Position numbers and translations under genes: made by a program | Notes under the pieces: model-generated | Databases searched by the model: none | What the model was told of the DNA's origin: nothing | What the model saw: the letters and a program-made list of their open reading frames with translations, nothing else | In this document: positions 27,103 through 35,183 of the stretch, in pieces | Numbering within the stretch: position 1 is the stretch's first letter | How the letters are laid out: every line of letters begins with the position of its first letter | Assembly: GCA_910575565.1 (NCBI GenBank) | Contig: CAJTFL010000002.1 | Span: forward strand, 248,001 to 312,000 | Source: Lachnospiraceae bacterium | Lineage (GTDB): Bacteria; Bacillota; Clostridia; Lachnospirales; Lachnospiraceae | Reading direction: 5' to 3' | DNA: 64,000 bases

Positions 27103-28020
27103 CTAAAATGCCCGGTAGCCTACCAGCTTATCCGCCAGCTTATAGGCAATCACCAGCAGGATAAAGCCGATCAGGGACTGGAACAAGCCCACAGCCGTAC
27201 CGTTGCTGTACTGTAAATCCACAAGGCCCATGCGGTATACATACGTATCGATAATATCGCCCGTCTCATATACCAGCGGGGAATATAAGTTAAACACCTG
27301 GTCAAAGCCGCCCTTTAACAGCTTGCCGATATTTAACGTGGTCATCAATACAATCGTGGGGATGATGCTTGGAAGCGTGATATACCACATCTTCTTCCAT
27401 CTCCCGGCCCCGTCAATTCCCGCCGCCTCATATAAGGTGGGATCGATGCCGGTGATGGCCGCCACATACACGATGGCCCCATAGCCGAACTCCTTCCAAA
27501 TCTCCCCGCCAATCAGGATTTTCCTAAACCAGCTGTTGCTGATCATAAACATGGTAGGCTCCCCGCCGAACATCTGGGCGATCTGGCTCACAATCCCGGT
27601 GTAGGAAAATACGTTGCTGAACATAACCGCCAGGATTACCCAGGAAAGGAAATGGGGCAGATATACGGTGGTCTGGATGATTCGCTTGTACTTCACATGG
27701 CGGCACTCATTTAACAGCAGGGCAAAGATAACCGACGCCACCATGACTAACACCAGCTTCCCCACGGAAATAACCACCGTGTTGCGCAAAACCCTCCAGA
27801 ACGTGGGCAGCTTAAACAGCCGCTCAAAATTTTTGAGGCCCACGAATCTGGATCCGAACAATCCCTTGATCGGCATGAAATCCTGGAATGCCATCAGCAG
27901 GCCGCCCATGGGAACCAGATGGAAAATAATCAGGAAAATCATCCCAGGCAGCATCATCAGATGATAGGGCCATTGTTTATGTCTGCGTTTATTGGCCGCA
28001 GCAGCACTGCTTCTCTTCAT
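27103..28020 (-). CDS. Carbohydrate ABC transporter permease, LplB-like
   Basis: 305-aa permease with six predicted helices and the docking loop YEAAGIDGAGRWKKMWYI. The N-terminus is basic (MKRSSAAAANKRRHKQWPYH), usual for LplB/YteP proteins. It lies between the solute-binding lipoprotein gene (20 nt upstream) and the second permease, forming the standard binding protein-LplB-LplC order. If the binding protein is truly broken in this strain, this permease pair would lack its receptor. Confidence 0.92.
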   Translation of the reverse strand: MKRSSAAAANKRRHKQWPYHLMMLPGMIFLIIFHLVPMGGLLMAFQDFMPIKGLFGSRFVGLKNFERLFKLPTFWRVLRNTVVISVGKLVLVMVASVIFALLLNECRHVKYKRIIQTTVYLPHFLSWVILAVMFSNVFSYTGIVSQIAQMFGGEPTMFMISNSWFRKILIGGEIWKEFGYGAIVYVAAITGIDPTLYEAAGIDGAGRWKKMWYITLPSIIPTIVLMTTLNIGKLLKGGFDQVFNLYSPLVYETGDIIDTYVYRMGLVDLQYSNGTAVGLFQSLIGFILLVIAYKLADKLVGYRAF

Positions 28021-28040
28021 CCTCCGTTCCCCTTTCCGCT

Positions 28041-29763
28041 TTATTTGCCCAGGATATCCTTCACCTCATTCAACAAGGTCTCGCCGCCGATGCTGTTCCA
28101 CTGCTTTACAAAATCGTCAAAATAACTTACCTCTTTGTCGCCGATAATGATGCTCAAATACATTTCCTGCTCCAAAGTATCCAGCTCCGTCTGCAGGGAA
28201 GCGCTGGAATCGGTAGTGTAGTAGTAGGCAGCGTCAATAGGGTTCATCTTGTCATCGCTTAAAAGCTGGCTGGCCACATAGCGGTAATAGTAAGCCTTAA
28301 AGGCCACTTCGCTGGTATCAGAGCCGTCGGCAAAGCCGCTTGCCAGGTCAATCTGATCCTTATCGTACTGGGTAATGCCTTCATACGGCGTATAAGAACC
28401 GGTTTCAATCTGATCTTTGGTGGCCTTTCCCAAGGTTTCGATAATGTCAAAGTAGTCATAGGTAACGGCGCCCTGGGGGAAGATGGCGCGGCGTCCGCTG
28501 CTGGACGGGGCAATCTTAGCTTCCTCAAAAATCTTGTTTGCCTCCTCATTAAAGCCCCGGTATAAGTCGTTGCCGATGCCGATGATCTCTACCGCCTTAG
28601 CCGGATCGGAGCACTTGGAGCTGATGCAGAGCATGGAATCCATGGGGGATGGCAGCACATAGTTTAGCTTGCCGTCAGCCGAAAGGGGGCCGATCACCGG
28701 AACCAGCTCAATATCCGGGTTATTGGTATACGCATCGATAATGCTGGTGGCATGAACCGGGCCAAAGAACGCGCCGCCCTGGCCGGAGGTAAACACCGCT
28801 TCCGTCTCTCCTGAGCCAATCCTGGTGGCAAACTGCTTGTCAATTAAGCCCTTAGCATACCAATCCTGAAGAAGTGCCAATGCATCCTTCATCTTTTCCC
28901 CGGTGGAGCCGTAATAAACCTGGCCGTTCTCATCCTCCATCCAGTAAGTCGGATACGCGCCGAAGGCATAGAAAATCGGCTCTAAGCCATAATTGTGGTT
29001 ATAGCCCTTTACCGCCTCCGTAGCGGACACCACCAGCCCCACCGTATCGTCTACCCCGTTTCCGTCGGGATCATCATTGACGAAAGCGTACAGGACTTTT
29101 TCCAAATCCTCAAAGGTATCCGGCACATCCAGGCCTAAATTATCCAGCCAGTCCTTCCTCAGCCAAAGGAGGTTCTGCTGTCCGTCTAAGTTTCCTCCCG
29201 GGATAGCCATAATCCTGCCGTCGATCGTAACCGGCTCAAAATTCCTTCCGTTATAAGATTTGTCAATTCCCTTAATGGTATCGGAAATATTGTCGTCATA
29301 AATATCCGTCAAATCCGCCAGAAGGCCGTTCTGGGCAAGCTGCAAAAATGTACGGTAATTATTGCAGAAAAAGATATCGGGAAGGCTGCCGGAAGCGATA
29401 TTTAAGGATAATTTATTATTGTACTCGGAATTTTCCGCCTGCCAGTCCATCACCATATCCACCCCGTAATTATCCCGGATATAATCAATTACCACGTTCT
29501 TATCCGAGGTCTGCCCTTCCGGCAGGGTTACGCTAGGGTAAGATACCTTAGAAAAGGTAAAGGTAGTCACCCCCCCCGGACTGCCCGGAATCAGCCCCGC
29601 CGCCTGCGGCTGCGGTTTCCCCGGAAGCTGCCTGGGTTCCCTGAGCCGCCGGTGCATCCGCGGCCTGCCCGGATCCTCCCTGATCCTTGCCTGCGCATCC
29701 CGCGGCCAAAACTCCCGCAGCCAAAGCCGCCGACAGCATCAATGCTACACGTTTTTTCTTCAT
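28041..29763 (-). pseudogene. Sugar-binding lipoprotein, frameshifted at a G8 tract
   Basis: Large LplA/YtcQ-type extracellular solute-binding protein, split in two frames. The first frame (29763 inward) encodes a good signal peptide with lipobox LAAGC and a Gly/Ala/Ser-rich tether, then ends at DYLYLF. The second frame (open to 28041) holds the whole binding domain, beginning VTTFTFSKVSYPSV. The switch falls at eight consecutive C on the plus strand (29570-29577; G8 in the message). With seven G the frames join and give an intact lipoprotein of about 573 aa. The cause may be slippage (phase variation) or a sequencing error. AGGAGGG lies before the first ATG. Downstream are both permeases; upstream is the YesN regulator. 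Confidence 0.85.
29570..29577 (-). repeat. Homopolymer G8 tract in the lipoprotein gene
   Basis: Eight identical bases exactly where the two halves of the solute-binding protein change frame. Runs of this length are prone to slipped-strand mispairing; losing one G restores the full protein. Confidence 0.95.
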
Positions 29764-29903
29764 AATGATTGCCCTCCTGTTTTCCTGTGGTTACGGCAGA
29801 ACCTTAAAATGCCCTGCGCCTTAAATCCGCAGCAGCGGCAGCCAACGAAAGCTCCCTCTGCGCCCAGCCATGCGGCATTTCCCACGTCTGCCAAGATACA
29901 ACC

Positions 29904-29932
29904 ATTATAAACCAGACTTTTTATGCAAATAA
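29904..29932 (-). promoter_or_regulatory. Candidate promoter of the lipoprotein-permease operon
   Basis: Minus-strand -10 TATAAT (29904-29909) with a poor -35 (TTATTT, 29927-29932) at 17 bp, about 140 bp before the lipoprotein start. The weak -35 fits a promoter needing an activator. Confidence 0.55.
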
Positions 29933-29937
29933 CTTAT

Positions 29938-29974
29938 ATATCCGACATTTGGAGGGTAAATATCCGTCATATTT
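29938..29974 (-). promoter_or_regulatory. Direct repeat, probable AraC-type (YesN) operator
   Basis: Two copies of ATATCCG[A/T]CAT start at 29938 and 29960, 22 bp apart, on the same face of the helix and directly upstream of the -35. AraC-family activators bind such direct repeats, and the yesN-like gene ends here. Confidence 0.5.
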
Positions 29975-29975
29975 A

Positions 29976-30779
29976 CTACTTTTTTGTCTTCTTGTATTCC
30001 TTCGGCGTGCATCCTGCATACTTCTTAAACACTTTTTCAAAATATTTCGGATTGTTTCCAAACCCTACCTTAACCGCGATCTGCTCATTGCTGGCCTCAT
30101 GGTGGCGTCCTAAATACTCCTTGGCCTTTCGGATCCGCACTTCGTTTAAGTAAGCCGTAAACCGGCTGCCTGTCCGCCGCCGGAAACACTTCCCCACGTA
30201 ATCTTCATTTAAAAACACCAGCTCTTTGGCAATCCACTTTAAGTTTAAGCCTTCCTCAAAATAATGCTCCTCCACGTAGCCAAGCATCAGCTCCACAAAA
30301 TCCTGGCTTTCCCCCAGCCATCTGCTTCCATCCTGCCCGCCCGCCTCTTCCCACTCCCTGCTTCCAGCCATTTCCTCATTTCCCGTCCCCTGGCTGTCCC
30401 GGACTTTTAGGGAATTTAACAAAGCCTCAATAATCTCCCCCTCGCTGCAGGGCTTCAACAGGAATTCCCGCACCCCTTCCTTCATGGCTCTTTTTGCCAA
30501 TTCAAATTCCCCATATCCAGATAAGATAATGAACGTTACCTGGCGATCAAACTCCCTGGTCTTTTTGATCAGTTCAATTCCGTCCATTACCGGCATTTTA
30601 ATATCGGTGATCACAATATCCGGCTGGTGCTTGCGTATGGCATCCAGCGCCTGGAACCCATTTAAACACGCTGCCGCCAAAGCAAACCCCTCCGATTCCC
30701 AATCCACAATCTGGCTGATGCTTTCCACCACCGCCTTTTCATCATCCACCAGGATTACCTTTTTCCTCTCTTCTCCCAT
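29976..30779 (-). CDS. Response regulator, AraC family (YesN-like)
   Basis: 267-aa transcriptional activator. The receiver domain has DD at 12-13, the phospho-acceptor Asp59 (DIVITDIKMPVMDG) and Lys in LLKPCSEG. Two AraC-type helix-turn-helix motifs fill the last 100 residues (LNLKWIAKELVFLNEDYVG and VGFGNNPKYFEKVFKKY). It lies 10 nt after its partner kinase and 213 bp before the lipoprotein it probably controls; a direct repeat suited to binding lies in that gap. The linker between domains is short and low-complexity (GTGNEEMAGSREWEEAGG). Confidence 0.92.
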   Translation of the reverse strand: MGEERKKVILVDDEKAVVESISQIVDWESEGFALAAACLNGFQALDAIRKHQPDIVITDIKMPVMDGIELIKKTREFDRQVTFIILSGYGEFELAKRAMKEGVREFLLKPCSEGEIIEALLNSLKVRDSQGTGNEEMAGSREWEEAGGQDGSRWLGESQDFVELMLGYVEEHYFEEGLNLKWIAKELVFLNEDYVGKCFRRRTGSRFTAYLNEVRIRKAKEYLGRHHEASNEQIAVKVGFGNNPKYFEKVFKKYAGCTPKEYKKTKK

Positions 30780-30789
30780 TCTTCCATCC

Positions 30790-32682
30790 CTATCTTCCCT
30801 TTGCCTTGGGGCAAGCTTCCCTAACGGTTATCCGCGCCAATGTTCCGTGCCCCGTATTAATCATTTCCAAACCAGAACCTTCAGGGAACAAAATCCGGAT
30901 CCTTTCCCGGATATTTTTAAGGCCAATCCCCAATCCGGCCTGGCCGTCCTTTTCCAAGATCCTTTCCGGCTGCCCGGCCTCGCTGTCTTTTTCCGGGATC
31001 TTTTCCGGCTGCCCGGCTTTGCTGTCTTTTTCCAGGATCTTTCCTGGCTGCCCGGCTCCGCCGCTTATCCCCACCTGCCCCTTTCCAATTCCCGGGATGT
31101 CGATCCCTGGGCCGTTATCTTCCACCAAAATCTGGTAGCCATCCTCCGCCTGCCTGGCTCCCACCGTGATCACGCAAGGCTCCAGCATATTTTCCAGGGC
31201 GTATTTGATGGAATTTTCCACCAGATTCTGTAAAGCCAGCTTGGGAACCGGCTTGGATTCCATGGACTTCGGAATGGCTAAATTAACCACCAGCCGTTCT
31301 TCATACCGCACCTGCTGGATCAGCACATAGCTTTTTAAGACATTCAGCTCCTTTGATAAAGGAACCGGATCATCCTCTTTTTCCAGAGTATAGCGCAAAA
31401 GCTTCCCTAAGCTTTCCGTGATCTCAGAGATTTCCTTCTGCCGGTTTGCCTTCGCCTTCCAATTGATCGTCTGCAGCGTGTTAAACAGAAAGTGGGGGTT
31501 TATCTGGTTCTGCAGTACCTTAAGCTGGTTTTCCTGGAGCAGCATCTGCTTTACGTAATTGTCCTGGATTAGTTTATCAAGCGCCCCCACCATGTCCTCA
31601 AACTGCTGGCAGAGCAAATCAATCTCATCCTGGGGATAGGGACTGACCCCCTGTTCCGTCAAAAAACTTCCCTGTTCCACCGAAAAGCTTCCCTGCTCCA
31701 CCCGCTTCATCCGGCTTAACAGCCAGCCAAACCGATCGGTGATCAATTTGGAAAGCTTCCGGCAGTACAGGATGGAGATCCCCACCACGATAACGGCAAC
31801 CAGGCAGAACAGGTATTTCAATACCCGCATCGCCCCAAACAGATCATCATAATCCACCAGGAATACGTACTTCCAGCCGTAAGCCGATTCATGAAAATAA
31901 GAAGCAAAAAACGTCCGGTTATCCGCCGTCACGATCTTATAATCCAGATCCTTTTCCCACTCCAGCCGGGAATCCGGGCTGATATCCGAGTAAATCACTT
32001 CCTCCCCATTGTAAATGGCAAACTCCTGCATCAAGTGCACGTCCTCCGGATCCTGGCGCATACTGTTTAGGCGGCCTTCCAGATCGTATTCCAATACCAA
32101 TACCGCTTCATTTTTAAATGTCCCATAGTACATATCCTTGATGGGGCGGATGCCGTAAAGGCTGGAAGAGGGGGACTGGGACACGCACCAAAGCATTTGG
32201 TTTGAGGCCTTTGCCGAATCAAATTCCATCTGCGACAAAAGGGAGCGATCATAAGTGCGGTTAGGAGCGCCCGCATAGTACCACTCATCTTCCACAAAAA
32301 TCGAGATGGAGAGAATATTCCGGTTCTGGGCCAGCCCTTTCTGCAGCACCTTATAGACCTGCTGGGCCAGGCGGATATAGTCCATGCTTACCCGCCTGGT
32401 GCGGATATTTGCCCGCTCGCTTTTCAATGCCTCCTGCACCGTTTCATCGGTAGCTAAATCCACGCCGAAATCCTCCGCCTCCATCAGCTCCTTTTCGATT
32501 TTCCCCACCATCAGACGCAGGTTCTGCCGCGCCACCTGGTACAGCTTCTGTTCATATTCCCCGAAAATCATATAGGCCAGCAGCATAATCAGCACGCTGG
32601 AAAGCATAGACGCCGGGATAATGATCAGCAGGAATTTTTCCCGCAGGCTTTGCCGGTTCCAAAAACGGCTTAACTGCTTCAT
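30790..32682 (-). CDS. Sensor histidine kinase, YesM-like, with internal tandem repeats
   Basis: 630-aa membrane kinase of the LytS/YesM type. Two membrane helices (about 18-40 and 283-303) flank an extracellular sensor domain; HAMP, His_kinase (His397 in INPHFLFNT) and HATPase domains follow. Two tandem repeats interrupt functional regions. In the HAMP segment a 7-residue unit (EQGSFSV-like) is repeated about 2.5 times (DNA 31651-31702). In the ATPase domain, between DNGPGIDIPGIG and GLGIGLKNI, a 13-residue unit (AGQPEKIPEKDSE-like) is repeated three times (DNA 30930-31060), which places it in the ATP lid. It should pass phosphate to the downstream YesN-like regulator in response to an extracellular sugar. 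Confidence 0.92.
   Translation of the reverse strand: MKQLSRFWNRQSLREKFLLIIIPASMLSSVLIMLLAYMIFGEYEQKLYQVARQNLRLMVGKIEKELMEAEDFGVDLATDETVQEALKSERANIRTRRVSMDYIRLAQQVYKVLQKGLAQNRNILSISIFVEDEWYYAGAPNRTYDRSLLSQMEFDSAKASNQMLWCVSQSPSSSLYGIRPIKDMYYGTFKNEAVLVLEYDLEGRLNSMRQDPEDVHLMQEFAIYNGEEVIYSDISPDSRLEWEKDLDYKIVTADNRTFFASYFHESAYGWKYVFLVDYDDLFGAMRVLKYLFCLVAVIVVGISILYCRKLSKLITDRFGWLLSRMKRVEQGSFSVEQGSFLTEQGVSPYPQDEIDLLCQQFEDMVGALDKLIQDNYVKQMLLQENQLKVLQNQINPHFLFNTLQTINWKAKANRQKEISEITESLGKLLRYTLEKEDDPVPLSKELNVLKSYVLIQQVRYEERLVVNLAIPKSMESKPVPKLALQNLVENSIKYALENMLEPCVITVGARQAEDGYQILVEDNGPGIDIPGIGKGQVGISGGAGQPGKILEKDSKAGQPEKIPEKDSEAGQPERILEKDGQAGLGIGLKNIRERIRILFPEGSGLEMINTGHGTLARITVREACPKAKGR
30930..31060 (-). 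repeat. 39-bp tandem repeat, three full copies, inside the kinase gene
   Basis: Units at 30930-30968, 30969-31007 and 31008-31046 plus about 14 bp of a fourth. The reading frame is kept, giving a 13-residue repeat. The two right-hand units are the most alike. Confidence 0.9.
31651..31702 (-). repeat. 21-bp tandem repeat in the HAMP region of the kinase
   Basis: Units at 31651-31671 and 31672-31692 and a partial unit to 31702, in frame, encoding a repeated 7-residue EQGSF-type segment. Confidence 0.85.
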
Positions 32683-32745
32683 GTCTCCCTCCTTAATAGG
32701 CTGCTAAATCATCACACAAATCTTGCTGCAGTCATGCTTGATCCG

Positions 32746-33555
32746 CTAAAACAATTCCGTAACCAGGCAAAGCCCCAATTCCTCTGCTTCCCTGTAAGCA
32801 TCCAGAACCGTCTCGTCATACACCTGCTTAGGGTGGTGGCAGTCGGAACCGATAATCACTGGAAGGCTTGTGCGGGCAATCTTCTCCCAAAGCTTCCGGT
32901 GGGGATACTGGAAGCGCTCCCCGTCCTCAAACCGGCAGATTCCCCGGCGGTAGCCGTTAGCATTAAATTCCAGCAGATAATTATGAGCCGTGCAGCCCTC
33001 CAGCAAACGGTCACAGGCAATTTCACAGTATTTGTCCCAGGCATACGAATTCATAAAAATCAAGTCCGGGTGGGCGATGGCGCGGAAAAATCCCGTCCTC
33101 ATCCCCTTAAGCAGCCAATCCACATACAGGGGATAATACTCCGTGGAAGGCACGCCCCCAGTCTGCCATACCTGGCCTTTCCCATCCGCAAACCAGTGCT
33201 GGCCCAAAAGCATATACTGGCAGAAATTTTCCTTATACAGCCATTCATAATAATCCTCCTGCCCCTCCACATACTCTCCCTCAAAACCGCAGAAAACCTC
33301 CATCTGCCCCTGGTAGCGCTCCCTTTCCTTCCCCACATCCCGGCAGTAAGCTTCCAGATCCTCCATGTCCATCCGGTATCCGTAAGGATTCCCGGGAAAG
33401 GGAAGATGGTCGGAAAACCCCAGGATTTCCACCTTCCGCCTCCTGGCCTGCGCAGCATACTCCGCCGCCGTCCCCGCCGCGTGTTTGCAGTAATTGGTGT
33501 GGGTGTGGTAATTTACTCGTTTTATTGCAGGGTTCATTTCTTCGTTCATTTCCAT
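32746..33555 (-). CDS. PHP-domain histidinol-phosphatase family protein
   Basis: About 269-aa PHP phosphoesterase of the HisK type, which removes phosphate from L-histidinol phosphate in histidine synthesis. The metal motifs are NYHTHTNYCKHA (start), GFSDHLPF, CGFEGEYVEG, IAHPDLIFM and IIGSDCHHP. The start is uncertain: ATG at 33555 and two further in-frame ATGs lie within 20 codons, all after a moderately placed AAGGAG. No other his genes are nearby, so another phosphate ester may be the substrate. It lies about 60 bp upstream of the YesM kinase. Confidence 0.85.
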   Translation of the reverse strand: MEMNEEMNPAIKRVNYHTHTNYCKHAAGTAAEYAAQARRRKVEILGFSDHLPFPGNPYGYRMDMEDLEAYCRDVGKERERYQGQMEVFCGFEGEYVEGQEDYYEWLYKENFCQYMLLGQHWFADGKGQVWQTGGVPSTEYYPLYVDWLLKGMRTGFFRAIAHPDLIFMNSYAWDKYCEIACDRLLEGCTAHNYLLEFNANGYRRGICRFEDGERFQYPHRKLWEKIARTSLPVIIGSDCHHPKQVYDETVLDAYREAEELGLCLVTELF

Positions 33556-33734
33556 AGAATCTTTTCCGCTCCTTAATCGTGCTGCTTTTATTAAAATTGT
33601 TTTTGCTTTTCCGCTGCGCCAAGCCATATTCCATCATCGCCACAGGCGGCGGACTCGTCAGCCTAAGTGTCTCATTCCAACCAGCAAATCCATCGCAAGA
33701 AACACCCGCTAACTCCATTCACCCCCATATCATC

Positions 33735-33778
33735 CGAAACAACCCATCTGATGCAGCTTGCAGCCACACCAGATGGGT
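33735..33778 (-). terminator. Terminator of the flavodoxin gene
   Basis: Minus-strand 9-bp stem ACCCATCTG/CAGATGGGT (33770-33778 with 33742-33750), with a partly self-complementary loop, followed by TGTTTC. The rest of 33556-33874 shows no gene. Confidence 0.6.
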
Positions 33779-33874
33779 CATCTCTCCCGCAATCATCCTT
33801 CTATCATCTTACATTTTCCTAACCTCAGCTATCCCCTTAAACCTGCCTTCAAGCCTTCCCTTAAGCTTTTTCTG

Positions 33875-34492
33875 CTACCGGATAAAATTCGTCCTTTGGG
33901 GCGCTTCCTTTTCCGGGAGGCCGTACTGCTCCTTCCCCAAAGCAATGCTCTTCATCAGGAACGCCATATTCCTTGCCAGCGTCCGCATTCCCTGCAGGCC
34001 TTCTGCGTCCTGGCTGGCTTCCCCTGGCGTCCGGCCATGGATGCTGTTCCAGTACTGCCCTGACGCTACCGGCATCCCGGATATGGTAAAGAACTTATTC
34101 AGCTCGTCAAAGGCGGCCGACAAGCCTCCCCGCCTGGCCGCCACTACACTGGCTCCCACCTTCATGGTTTTATCGAAATGGGTGCTGTAAAAGAGACGGG
34201 TCAAACAGGCCACCAGCGTGGCATTGGCCGATGCGTAATACACCGGGCTTCCCACCACCAGGCCGTCGCAGCGTTCAAATTTGGGGGCGATCACATTGAC
34301 CAGATCATTAAACACACAAGCTCCCTTTTCCCCGCAGGAGCCGCAGGCCACACAGCTTCTGACGGCCTGGTTTCCCACCTGGATAATCTCTGTCTCAATT
34401 TTCTGATCGGCAAAAACCTTCTCCATCTCATGAAGAGCGGTATAAGTGTTGCCGTTGGCATGAGGGCTGCCGTTTAACATTAATACCTTCAT
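33875..34492 (-). CDS. Flavodoxin family NAD(P)H-dependent oxidoreductase
   Basis: 205-aa FMN-binding protein. The phosphate-binding loop is MLNGSPHANGNT at the N-terminus; GSPVYYASANATL and the flavodoxin-like core follow. A cysteine cluster (SCVACGSCGEKGAC, about 48-61) resembles the Fe-S site of iron-sulfur flavoproteins, so it may carry a cluster as well as FMN. The ATG at 34492 is placed 6 nt from GGAGG; the earlier ATG abuts that site. It has its own promoter and terminator and so is a single-gene unit, probably for electron transfer or quinone/nitro reduction. Confidence 0.9.
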   Translation of the reverse strand: MKVLMLNGSPHANGNTYTALHEMEKVFADQKIETEIIQVGNQAVRSCVACGSCGEKGACVFNDLVNVIAPKFERCDGLVVGSPVYYASANATLVACLTRLFYSTHFDKTMKVGASVVAARRGGLSAAFDELNKFFTISGMPVASGQYWNSIHGRTPGEASQDAEGLQGMRTLARNMAFLMKSIALGKEQYGLPEKEAPQRTNFIR

Positions 34493-34536
34493 TTTCATCC
34501 TCCTTTGCTTTTATTTTGCAGCTAAGACATACTTCT

Positions 34537-34565
34537 ATTGTAATTCATAGACGGGTAAATGGCAA
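34537..34565 (-). promoter_or_regulatory. Promoter of the flavodoxin gene
   Basis: Minus-strand TTGCCA (34560-34565), 17-bp spacer, TACAAT (34537-34542), about 45 bp before the start. Confidence 0.7.
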
Positions 34566-34769
34566 CGGCTATTCTGCTTGATCGTTTTGTCCTGTTCATT
34601 TATTCCTGCTTACCGCCTTTGCCGGGGGCGTTTTATTCCTTATTCCATACGTTTTAATTTTCGCCATGCTCTCCTTAAGCTTTAACCAATATTCCTTATT
34701 TCCATAATATTCCTGTATAATCCTTATATTTATCCTCCAGAAATCCAAAAACATTGTATAAATTCAATA

Positions 34770-34798
34770 TTGAAAATCATTGGCCGGATTGCTAGAAT
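34770..34798 (+). promoter_or_regulatory. Promoter of the 79-aa gene
   Basis: TTGAAA (34770-34775), 17-bp spacer, TAGAAT (34793-34798), about 70 bp before the start. The leader between is 70 nt. Confidence 0.75.
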
Positions 34799-34868
34799 AA
34801 GTGGCGTTAAAGGTTGATAATGATAAACGCAATATGCCGCAAAGTCCGGCAGAAGGGAGGATATTGCC

Positions 34869-35108
34869 ATGAAAATTTATAATGTGGAAAATCCTGCAAG
34901 ATTCCTGGAAATCATCCAGCAGTGCAAAGGAACCGTAGAATTAATCTCCAAGCAGGGAGACCGTTTGAACTTAAAGTCTGAACTGACAAAATACCTTGCC
35001 CTCAGCAAGCTCTTTACCGATAATACACTAATCAATGAAATGGAATTAATTGCTTCTGATCCTGATGATGTAAAGCTTCTTCTGAATTATATGGTAAGCG
35101 GGATCTAG
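34869..35108 (+). CDS. Conserved small protein of unknown function
   Basis: 79-aa soluble protein starting MKIYNVENPARFLEII, with CKGTVELISKQGDRLNLKSEL in the middle and an acidic end. I recognise similar short proteins in Lachnospiraceae, where some databases carry a misleading polymerase label; no catalytic motif is visible and I do not assign a function. The composition suggests a small alpha/beta domain. It has a strong GGGAGG site, a good sigma-A promoter and its own terminator, so it is a real, independently expressed gene. It is one of very few plus-strand genes here. Confidence 0.82.
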   Translation: MKIYNVENPARFLEIIQQCKGTVELISKQGDRLNLKSELTKYLALSKLFTDNTLINEMELIASDPDDVKLLLNYMVSGI

Positions 35109-35146
35109 ACACGCTCTAGACAAAACGATGTGTCGCCGAAAAGACA

Positions 35147-35183
35147 GGGCTGTTGCAAATTTTGCAGCAGCCCCATTGTTTAC
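35147..35183 (+). terminator. Terminator of the 79-aa gene
   Basis: A 13-bp stem with one G-U pair (35147-35159 with 35161-35173), of which the innermost pairs must open, followed by ATTGTTT. It may also slow transcription from the opposite gene. Confidence 0.75.

Larger units (their letters stand above)
34499..34868. other. Divergent regulatory region
   Basis: 370 bp without a gene. It holds the promoter of the flavodoxin gene (left, minus) and that of the 79-aa gene (right, plus), with an A+T-rich stretch between containing several imperfect attcctta-like repeats. Confidence 0.5.

Noticed and set aside
28041-29657. A complete 538-aa binding protein starting at 29657
   Set aside because: Its first 30 residues are the signal-peptide and tether DNA read in the wrong frame; the true start with a lipobox is at 29763.
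32734-33576. A 280-codon plus-strand frame
   Set aside because: It is antisense to the PHP phosphatase, which has all its metal motifs; the shadow has none.
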